Positions 28,975 to 38,800 of a DNA stretch of 64,000 nt are shown here, in pieces (position 1 is the first letter of the stretch; every line of letters begins with the position of its first letter). The notes below the pieces were generated by a model. The model ran no database searches, was not told the DNA's origin, and saw only the letters and a program-made list of their open reading frames with translations. The position numbers and the translations under genes are program-made. The stretch is from Gracilariopsis chorda (lineage: Eukaryota; Rhodophyta; Florideophyceae; Gracilariales; Gracilariaceae), in the NCBI GenBank assembly GCA_003194525.1, contig NBIV01000117.1, forward strand, positions 62,001 to 126,000. The letters run 5' to 3'.

Positions 28975-29633
28975 CGCTTTTTGAAGTTTTGATGATGATG
29001 TTTGATGTTGATGTTGATGTAAAGGCAGGGAGGAGTAGCGGCGGTATGGGCGAGAGTTTGGTAAACGCGCGTGTAGACAAGTGGGTGGCGGAACGCATGG
29101 TGGTCAACAGGGCGGGGGTTAGGTGGGCTACCGGGGCCGTGGGCGTGCGGGCGCAATAAAACGAGAGCACGGAGCAGCGAGAGCAGCTGCTGCCTGCGGG
29201 CATGCGGCAGTGGACACGAACAGACAACGGGCTGGCGGCCGGCACCGGTGGGCGCGCGCTGTATGTAAGACGCACAAGTTGTGTATTTCGAAAAGAAGCG
29301 ACGGCGGCTGCGTGCGGCGCGCGCGGCGGTGATCCGCCACCAGCGCACGCACGCGTAGCACACGTGCCTCAGGCGCGCAACTCCCGTCGTCTCTCGTTGC
29401 GCCCAGCCGCGCTCACCACACACCCCCCCCCCCCCTGTCGTCACATCCTCCGCCGCCACGTCGCCTCCCTCCCACCTCCCCTCCCACCTCCCCGCCCCCC
29501 CTACCACCCCCTCCTCCCTCCCACCTCCCCGCCCCCCTACCACCCCCTCCTCCCTCCCACCTCCCCGCCCCCCCTACCACCCCCTCCTCCCTCCCACCTC
29601 CCCTCCCCCCCCCCACCACCACCCCCTCCTCCC
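28975..29633. repeat. convergent spacer with pyrimidine-rich tandem repeat
   Basis: This lies between the converging 3' ends of the DHHC and F-box genes. From about 29430 to 29632 the plus strand is almost pure C/T with periodic A, made of about 35-bp units of the type CCACCCCCTCCTCCCTCCCACCTCCCCGCC repeated four or more times (only parts of each unit are identical). The complementary G-rich strand could form G-quadruplexes or triplex DNA. The 28975-29160 part is probably the 3' UTR of the DHHC gene. Confidence 0.7.
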
Positions 29634-31289
29634 TCACATCGCCCACCCCTCCTGATCGCAACAGCCGTGCCGCCTCTGCGCCACACTGCCAATAACAACA
29701 CCGTCCAACTGCAGCCGCACCCCCCGTCGCCCTTCGCGCAGACGCTGTTGCGCGCGTGCGCTCACCATCACGTCCGGCGCGTAAAGCTCGCTCACGCTCG
29801 ACTCGTAATACCGCCCCTCCTGTCCGCCGTTTCCGTCCGCACAGTGCCATCGCCAGCACCGTCGCTCCGCGCACCCCTCCGACACCGCCTCCCCGCCGCC
29901 TTCGCCGCCGCTGCTGCCGCCGTGGCTCTTTTTCGCCGCTTGCTTGTCGTGCTCCGCCGCTTCATCGTACTGCCGTGCCTGCTGTAGCGAACGCTCACAC
30001 TCGCTGTCGCTGCACGATGCACCACTGCACGTGCTGCCTTCGTCTTCCTCCTCTCGCTCCTCGTAGTGCCCGTCGTGGTCGCAGCACCGTTCATCGCAGC
30101 GCGCGCACATGCACACGCTGTTGCCACTACCACAAGCTTGGTCGGAACGCGCGTACGCTTCGCACTCGCCGTGCGCCATGCGAGCCACGCGAGCCACGCG
30201 CCACTCGTCATGGTTGTCAGCGTCCAACACGCCAGCCGCCGCCGCAATGGCCACCTCCGAAATGCACGGGCAGTCCACTACGTGCAGAGTGCGCAGCTGC
30301 ATTCGGCCCAGCCGGGCGGTGTCGAACAGCGCCATCATGGCGTCGTCGGTGAATTGAGGCAGACACGCCACGCGCAAGTAGCTCAATGAATCACAGTTGT
30401 CGGCGATGGACTCAAACGCTTCCTCACCCACGTGCACACAATGTGCTATACTCAGTCGTTGCAGGAACGCACCCAGTCCCTCCGCAACGGCGCGTATCCC
30501 CCATGTAGACACGCCATTGCAGCACCACAAACTGAGCTCGCTCAACGCGGTGCAACTGGTGGCCACGGCGAACAGACAATTATCCGAAATGGCGCAATCG
30601 CCTATATGTAGCCTTCGTAGCCTGCGCGCCAACGGCGATTGACACACACTTTGTAGCGCGTGATCGGATACGTTGCGCGCCGCCGAAATGCACAAGCTCT
30701 GAAGCGCCACGCAGTGGCGCGCCATGCGCGCCACAAACTGATCGTCCACACGGTCGCACGCGTGCAGGCGGACGCTGCGTAATGTGCGATGGGCGGCGTG
30801 CCACAGCGGGGTGACGTACTGGTCGGCAAAGCTGAGCGAGGAGACGAAGCTGAGACGCAGCGCGACGAGCGAATGCGCATACGCGGCCAACAGCGAGAAG
30901 AAGCGTGTGGGCAGTGCGGTGGATTGCACGGTAAGCGCGGACAAATTGGGCACGTAGCGCAACAGTTGGGTGAGCTGTTGCTCGGATAGACGGTGCGGCA
31001 GGGAGACGGTCAAGTGGCGCAGCGAGGCGGCGCTTGCAAGCACGGCGGGGTGGGGGGTACTTGGTGGATTGCTACACGGGTTAGGTGCGGCAGCATGGCG
31101 GGGAACGAGGAGCGGAGACATGAGAGGGGGGGACTGAGCGTGGCGTGCGACAGATGGGCGGCCAAGGAGGAGGAGAGATCGGGGAAGGCGGCACTGACGT
31201 TTAGCACGTCGTGCATTGAGAGATGGGACAGCATGAGGTGGAGGGCATCGGATGGAAGAGTGTGGAGCGGGGTGAGCTTGGGCTTCATG
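29634..31289 (-). CDS. F-box / leucine-rich-repeat protein (one frame change)
   Basis: Probable substrate adaptor of an SCF ubiquitin ligase. From the ATG at 31289 the N-terminus reads MKPKLTPLHTLPSDALHLML, an F-box over residues 8-50 (LPSDALHLMLSHLSMHDVLN). It leads into LPHLTRVAI. The leucine-rich repeats then continue in a different frame, beginning near LRHLTVSLPHRLSEQQ: about seven cysteine-containing repeats such as LRRLHIGDCAISDNCL and LSELSLWCCNGVS. The frame change lies at about 31045-31075, next to a run of six C's on the coding strand (31055-31060). A single-base sequencing or assembly error is the simplest cause; a very short intron is less likely. The C-terminal 160 residues are Gly/Ser/Glu/Cys-rich low complexity. 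The whole gene is very GC-rich. Confidence 0.7.
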   Translation of the reverse strand, partial: HEAQAHPAPHSSIRCPPPHAVPSLNARRAKRQCRLPRSLLLLGRPSVARHAQSPPLMSPLLVPRHAAAPNPCSNPPSTPHPAVLASAASLRHLTVSLPHRLSEQQLTQLLRYVPNLSALTVQSTALPTRFFSLLAAYAHSLVALRLSFVSSLSFADQYVTPLWHAAHRTLRSVRLHACDRVDDQFVARMARHCVALQSLCISAARNVSDHALQSVCQSPLARRLRRLHIGDCAISDNCLFAVATSCTALSELSLWCCNGVSTWGIRAVAEGLGAFLQRLSIAHCVHVGEEAFESIADNCDSLSYLRVACLPQFTDDAMMALFDTARLGRMQLRTLHVVDCPCISEVAIAAAAGVLDADNHDEWRVARVARMAHGECEAYARSDQACGSGNSVCMCARCDERCCDHDGHYEEREEEDEGSTCSGASCSDSECERSLQQARQYDEAAEHDKQAAKKSHGGSSGGEGGGEAVSEGCAERRCWRWHCADGNGGQEGRYYESSVSELYAPDVMVSARAQQRLREGRRGVRLQLDGVVIGSVAQRRHGCCDQEGWAM

Positions 31290-32160
31290 ATGCTTTCGGG
31301 GTTGGCGGGGGTGAGAGGGGGGTGGAGGAGAAAGGAGGAGGGTGAGGAGAGAAGAGGGGAGGCAGTTTTTCTTTTTCTGGTGTGGGAGGTGCGTGGTGTT
31401 TGTCTTGGGAGGGGGGGGGGGGTGGTGGCGGTGGTGGTGATTGGGTGCTTGCACCGGTGGATAGGAGCACTTTGCAGGTAGTGGTGATTGGGTGCTTGCA
31501 CCGGTGGATAGGAGCACTTTGAAAAATGTTCGGAAGGGGGGGGGGACAGACGGCGGCGGTTGCGCGAGTGAGGTGGCGCACCCACACTGCGCGCCTTGTG
31601 CGGACCGGCAGCCGCGCGCCCGCAGGCGGGCCGCACGCGTGCCTGCGCGCGCTCAAACCCACGGCTGTGCGCCCACTGCGATCAGTCGCCTGCCGCGCGC
31701 GTAAACGCAGCGACTAACTTATTGTGATCGCGAGCCGCAGCGTTGCGCGCGCCCGTCGTGGCGCCCCGTCGCCCGTCCGCTCCACCCCCCCGCAACAGCT
31801 CCCAAAGTATCTTGCGTGCGTGCCCCACCGCCGGTAGCCAAATGTGCCGTCGACGCGCTTTAAACGCCATGCCCGAATCTGTTACCCACGCCCCGAGCGC
31901 CAATCAGCGCCCTTCGCTGACAGCCGCGGCCGCCCCATTCCGCCTTGCAACTCGCCATGCATGTAGCGCGCTTGCATTTCACTCCCTGTCCCTCCTCCGA
32001 CCTTACGGGGAGGGCAGATCGGCGAGCTCATTTATTTTTTTGCCTCCAGTTGGAACGACAGAACTGTATTCCACGTTCCAACTGGTGGCCAGCGTGGCTC
32101 CATTCACACCGACCCTCGCGATCAACTTATTCAGCGCAAATTGCAACTTCTACGATTAGA
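31290..32160. promoter_or_regulatory. upstream region of the F-box gene
   Basis: Two identical 41-bp blocks beginning GTGGTGATTGGGTGCTTGCA lie at 31434-31474 and 31481-31521. Each contains the palindrome GGTGCTTGCACC. At 32046-32085 an 11-bp inverted repeat (CCAGTTGGAAC/GTTCCAACTGG) encloses an 18-base loop. Base composition turns abruptly from GC-rich to AT-rich just after 32150. Confidence 0.5.
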
Positions 32161-33346
32161 AACCAACGTTAGAAACCTATACCACAGCAAAACCTTATAG
32201 GAAAAATCACTAGTCTAGGGAAACGTATGATACTCTTACTACGTAAAATACTTATCACAATTAAACCAATATATCTATTTTGAACACAGAGTTGATAAAA
32301 ATGAAGCAAGGTTAGTGATACATTAATGCATTCAGATAACACTTACAAGATAGTCATGATGTAATTTCAAAGAACAAAGCAACATCATTCTTTCCAGTGT
32401 ATCAAATACCACACACTTGGTAAATATTTTGACAGCTTGCACTTCAGTCCTTATTGAATTTACGTCAATTACCTAGGTTTCCGGCAGCACTTTTATGTGG
32501 TGATATTTTAGATCCATATGTTCGTTATTTTCCGAGATCTTTGCATTTTTCATGATCTACATAACCGTCGCACTTTCCGCTGGTATTTAAATGGGTTACA
32601 GTTGGGCTTTATTCTCTAGAAATGCTTCGTTTCACAATTCCTAGTACATTGTACCCAACCAAATTAGCTTCTGTTCACAATAAGATACGGCAATGTATCC
32701 TTTCTCTGCAGACGACAGTTCAATAGCGGTTTAGTTTTTTGTCGTCTACATAACAGTTCTTTCTTTTATCTTTATTAATAATCCAGTAATATATCTTTTA
32801 TGTTCAAGATAAACAGCATAATCTACGTCACAGAAAACTTCCATTTGTGCTGTATTATTAGCAGGACAGAACAAAAGAAGCTTTGTACCCTTCAAGTAGC
32901 TCAGTACTGTTTTTGTTAGCCCAATATGCCCCATTTATTGGTCATGGACCTGCATCACCAGCATCGAAGCGGTAAACATGACGTCTGGGCTCGATTAGTT
33001 CTACCAGTACATCACCCGTCCTACCAATTCCTGTTAGTGGCCATGAACTACAGATAGAACATGCTGTTAGTTCTCTCGACGTGCTGCAATGTCAATCGGG
33101 GATAGTAATGGAATTCGTGCACATTGGAGTTGGCCAAACCAATTAATAGCAGTATTTTGTCAATATTTATGCTTTTTTGATTCTTAATACCGTTCTTGTC
33201 TCTCGTTATATGGAATCCTACGAAAAAAATTGGTTTTCCCAGAACATTAAACTTGTAGAGCTTTTGCCTATCTGATCTGAAATTTTTGCTGAAGAAATTG
33301 GGAGTTAGAAGATGTCAGTAAGTCATCAACGACCAATACGATGTGA

Positions 33347-35342
33347 AGTGCAACGCCCTGAGGGAGGGATTCCTGGTACTTGACCGTTTTCCCGATATTA
33401 TGGGTTGTGTAGTGTGTATATAAACTACGCCCCACAATGGTGGGTATGGACACGTGGGACACGGTTTTGGGTCAATTGGCGGTTGGCCACAGTAGTGGAT
33501 GTTGCCACGAAATGTAGAGTATTTTAGTTAATATTATTTATTATTTTCACACCATTTCTGGGAAGCTAGTACTTAGTGCGACGGCGCATTGCCGTCGCAC
33601 CAGTAAACCTTCCCCAACAAGGACCCCAACCTGGGGAATTGGCTCTAGTTGTTACCGCTTGCGCGCGTGCTCTACTCCTCCTTGGAGGGAAACGCCGTGA
33701 ACCACGGGACATCTAACCCCCTTGCACATCTAAAGGGACCCATCACTGGAAGTATAATTGTTCCAATTGCATTGGTGTTTCGCCCTGTATAGGGAGTCCT
33801 GTCCACCGGCATCGCCGTATCTGTTCGTCGCTCTCGCGACTGACTTCATCCTCTCTTCCTCCTCTTCGCCCTTCCTTCTTCCCCTTTTTAGGATAGCACC
33901 TCCCGCTATCCGCGGCCCTCGTGTGCGCATCCGCTCACACACCCCCACTTACGTGGAAACATACCTCTACTGAGGATCACACCCCGCTCACGCGGATACC
34001 GATTCTTCGCCTTCACCTCCCTGCGCGAGTCGCGACAGGTGTCCCTGGTCTTACAAACCGGCTTCGCCGTGACGCCCCTGGGAGGGCTCTACCCAACTGG
34101 GTTCACCTCGTGAGAGGAAGATCCCGAACGTCTTTCGGTGTTTTCCCCCTTTGGGGCATTGCACCACAATACCAAGACGACTTGTACGCCCCACTTGCCT
34201 GACTTGAAACCATTCCTTCTTTGTTGGCAAATGCTGCAGCTTGAGGCCTGCTACTACAGATGACGGATATTAGCAATGCGTATCTGTACGGGGATCTAAA
34301 CGAGCCTCTGGTTATGTAACAACCCCAAAATGCCTCTGGATCATCATTTGTTCCTAGAAAGGTATGCTTGCTCCTAGATTCAATGTACGCTGCAAACAAG
34401 GCCGGACAAATAAGGAGATTCGTGGTTCATAAGGAGCTATTGCACTCTTGATTCAAGTAATCTAGCGCAAACAGCATACTCTATATATACAAGTCCAAGA
34501 GCGGAGCCATGACCATCGTGTGGTGCAATGCCCCAAAGGGGAAAAACAACGAAAGACGTTCGGGATCTTCCTCTCACGAGGTGAACCCAGTTGGGTAGAG
34601 CCCTCCCAGAGGTGTCACGGCGAAGCCGGTTTGTAAGACCAGGGACACCTGTCGCGACTCGCGCATGGAGGTGAAGGCGAAGAATCGGTATCCGCGTGAG
34701 CGGGGTGTGATCCTCAGTAGAGGTATGTTTCCACGTAAGTGGGGGTGTGTGAGCGGATGCGCACACGAGGGCCGCGGATAGCGGGAGGTGCTATCCTAAA
34801 AAGGGGAAGAAGGAAGGGCGAAGAGGAGGAAGAGAGGATGAAGTCAGTCGCGAGAGCGACGAACAGATACGGCGATGCCGGTGGACAGGACTCCCTATAC
34901 AGGGCGAAACACCAATGCAATTGGAACAATTATACTTCCAGTGATGGGTCCCTTTAGATGTGCAAGGGGGTTAGATGTCCCGTGGTTCACGGCGTTTCCC
35001 TCCAAGGAGGAGTAGAGCACGCGCGCAAGCGGTAACAACTAGAGCCAATTCCCCAGGTTGGGGTCCCTTGTTGGGGAAGGTTTACTGGTGCGACGGCAGT
35101 GCGCCGTCGCACTAAGTACTAGCTTCCCAGAAATGGGTGTGAAAATAATATATAATATTAACTAAAATACTCCACATTTCGTGGCAACATCCACTACTGT
35201 GGCCTACCGCCAATTGACCCAAAACCGTGTCCCACGTCTCCATATCCACCATAGTGTGGCGTAGTTCATATACACACTACACAACCGATAATATCGGGAA
35301 AGCGTTCAAGTACCAAGAATCCCTCCCTGAGGGCGTTGCACT
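33347..35342. repeat. inverted-repeat pair (about 0.82 kb arms) inside the copia remnant
   Basis: The left arm (33347-34168) and right arm (34519-35342) are reverse complements, nearly identical in their inner two-thirds and more divergent over the outermost 130 bases or so. Each arm begins AGTGCAACGCCCT and ends GGGGCATTGCACCACA when read inward. A 71-codon frame is identical in both arms (33758-33973 plus, 34714-34929 minus), but it matches no family I know. Each arm also contains a hairpin TGCGACGGC/GCCGTCGCA. The core of about 350 bp resembles copia reverse transcriptase on the plus strand, while the flanking copia remnant is on the minus strand. The arms could be two inverted copies of one inserted element, perhaps solo LTR-like. 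Confidence 0.85.
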
Positions 35343-35879
35343 CCAGGTCTTAATCCAAGTACGGACGCTGCAAGTCGCTCCATGCTACCAAACGCGCCTT
35401 TGGAAGAATGAGCGGAGAGTCGGAGCTTAATAATTCTGCTAAGAACCTCCATAGGAATGGCAAGGGTTTCATGCCGGGTTTTCTATCAATCAGCTTCCAA
35501 GTGCCTCTTTCTACCAACGCACAGTACTCCTTCTCGATGGCTTTTGCCCATCCTGGCTTCACTCTATCTTCTTCAAAGCTGTTGGGGACTTTTCAATCAT
35601 CCCCAAGGTCTTTGGATCATGAGTATGCGACAAGACAATGAGCAAGAGAAGCATCTAAAGGATCTTCATCATCCTCACCCATGGTTTTCTCGGTTTCGTA
35701 TCGTCTGAGAGACGAGAAGTCCATAAGGTCTTGGATTGAAGGGAGGGACTCCCTCGTAACCCTAAAATATGCCTCGCGGCACTCTATTACTTTTCCTATT
35801 GATGGGATGTATATCCTGTACAGTATCCGTGGCATCTGCATCCACACGAAGTGTCCAGGAATCGTGCGTGGTTATAACT

Positions 35880-38800
35880 TCATATTTTCGACGGCTTCAG
35901 GCCTTTATATGAACGCGTGGCCTGGAGAACACGATTATATCGTAAAGATACACCACGCAGGTTTTCCATTTGAACCTGGCCAATAGAATATCAATGGCAC
36001 GTTGAAACGTATTGGGTGCATTAGTTTACCCAAAGGGCATTCTTTTAAAACGATATAATCCTTGGTGACACAGAAGCGCAGTTTTGTCGCGTTCCCCTTT
36101 GCGGATAGGCACTTGTTAATAACCCCAATTAGCGCCACGAGCGGTGAGCACCGTAGCACTCCCAAGTCAGTCGATGTAGTCGTCCATCTGAGGAATCTGG
36201 TAAACGTCTTTGACGGTAACTGTGTTGAGAAGTCGGTAATCGATACACAATCTCCACGATCCATCCGATTTGGGAACGAGCACTACTCGCCAAAGCCAAG
36301 GAGATTGAGCGGGTTCAATGACGCCAGCTCGTAAAATGTTCTTGACTTGAGAATTTTCCTCTTTATGGGCTGGCGGTCCAGCCCGATAGGGATGCTGTGC
36401 AATTGGCCCAGGGTTCGGTACCAAATCAATATGGTGCTCCGTTATTCCTATTGTTCCAAGGGAACCGTCCTACATAGGGGTAAAGTCACGAAGCATATTC
36501 CGTGTTTTCTCACGGTAAGAGTCCGGGACATGGTCCAGATCGAGCTTCTCGAGTTCCTCCATAGGATTCGCCAGTTCTGAACCAGGTGGTAGTGCACAGG
36601 TTTCCGTTGTTCGTTCACTTTCGATGTCGGGATCCGAATTACGCTAAGCGTTGTTAGAGTTGTCGTCCCCCTCCTTAGAGTCTTCCACTCCCAGGGTGGC
36701 AGCCACTGAAATGTTCGTTGGCACGATTACCCGTGGGTGTGGGAGAAACGAACCCATGATTGTTTTATGACTAACCACTGAGTGGGTTTGCCAAAGTTGG
36801 CGACCAGGATCTTAAAAAGAACATCAGGGTTGATAGAAATGACTTACATCGCAACTGCGAGTTGAATCTAGTCGTATGACGACAAAAGCGGTTGCACCAC
36901 ATGGTATCCATTCTGTTTGGGAACCATTGTGACCAAGATTTGGGACTATGATGGTACGGCAATAGATTGAGCGACACGAAGCTTCGTAGAAATGGGACCC
37001 GTGTTCTGCATTTCCTGGACAGTCGGTATCAGTACACGATTCTGCGTAGCATGCTTGAGAGGTTTCCGGACAATAAGTACAGTAGAACCGTTTGCCATTT
37101 TCACTGTTTTCGTACGCGGGCGAATTGCTTGGACAAAGCGATAACAAAAGTCACAACCAAGAATCAGTGGTGCCGCTAGTTTATCGCAAACAACAAAGTC
37201 CAGTTGAACCCATACACGTTCCCAATCTCACGACGAGAGAAATGTATCTGTGGGAAAGCAACCGTCCCGGATGGATAGCTCAGTTGGTATCTGGGTGTCG
37301 AGGTGACACCTCACGAATGGCAAACTGGCGAGATGGTCCGACAGCGGAAGGACGTACACACGTGGACTGCAGAGGACCACACTGTGGTGTGCACCAGCCC
37401 AACGGGAGGTGCAGGACCTGCACCTTAGAATTTTATTTACTTTTAGACGCACCGTGGTTAGGGCTCATAGATGGACAGTAGCAGTCGACCGGGGGGGTTT
37501 ACAGTATATCTGAGGTGTATCTCACCTGCCCTCCCCCACGGGCTGACCTAGATATAGGTGCAGTATGTTCGGCGGAACCCACTGCCAAGTAAAGACAGGC
37601 GACCTTGGACCAACCGGACTAGCACTTAGTTTTAGCCAGCAACGCAGACCGCGTGCTAACTTGTACCGCTATTTCCGCACGGTCATTTCCCCGGCCGCCA
37701 AGACTCATCGCGTAAGCACTGACTACGCCTGAAGTACTTGCCCGCCCGGTTCCACTGCCTGCGCCTGGCGCCTCCTGACTCCCAGTACGTCTGGCTTGTA
37801 GATACCAGTCCCCGTTCCAGCCTCTCTAGGAGCATTGCGCACACCAGCCGCACAGGCTACGGCCGACCGACTGGCACCGCATCCCTAAAGGCAAAACACC
37901 TTCCCACAGTATCGCAAGGTCTTCAGGGGATTGTTATTCGTGTCGGTGATATCCAGGCCTGGTCTAAAACAAATGTGACTCCGAAGAGCTGGGGTACTAG
38001 TTCCGAGTTGATAAGGTTGGACGCAGCCTCTTTATCTAAAAAAGATAAATGGCGAACCATATATTGGTTAAACAGGCCACGATGGGCACAATCTTTGTGG
38101 TTTCTCTTGGCGGTGACCAAAGCTCTATCCGGAATACGGAAATTACGAGAACGTATCCATGGAAAACGTGGAACCTAGATGGTTCCCGAGCTCACTTCGT
38201 TTGCAGCCAATTTCTTAGTAAGAATCTTGACTGCGAGGAAGCGAAGCTGTACCGCCTCGGGTGTTAACTTCAGCTCAGAAGACGCCCCTCTCATAGGGGA
38301 GAGTTCGGAATCTAGTTTTCCGAGGAGGGATTCACCAAACTTGGTGTCACCATCTTATGGTGGAAATAAGAATTAATCCCATTCGTGGGTACGACTGCGT
38401 CCACCGGTTGATCACCGCTCTGGTTAACCACGGGAATAACCGTTCGTGCTAGTGCGGCGTTAGCGAGTAATGCTTTCACCACTTCATATGAAGTACTTGG
38501 CATTCCGGTCAGATGAGCTGTGGTCAGTGTTTCGTAGTTAGCAATAATCGTGGGCACACCCTGGAATGTCAAGTCACATTTCACGGCGATATGACCATGA
38601 TGGTAACATATATAACAGATAGCCGGTGCCGCTTTATCGTATTGACGATGGCTATCCATTTGAAGTTGCCGTTTCAGTACAACCCATCCAGGGCTGGTAA
38701 GACTGGATGCGTTTGACGCGTGAGGGAGCGGAGTGGCCTGCATTCGTGCCACACCGGAGTAGACAGCGGGGTTTTCTTCCGAAATCGTGGCCGATGTTGA

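Noticed and set aside
29202-29987. Long plus-strand proline-rich frame (261 codons)
   Set aside because: It is produced by the CCT/CCC repeat and by the strand opposite the F-box gene; no domain and no sensible composition.
37262-37340. tRNA-like start (GGATAGCTCAGTTGGTA)
   Set aside because: No T arm or acceptor complement follows at tRNA spacing, and the region lies inside the gypsy remnant.
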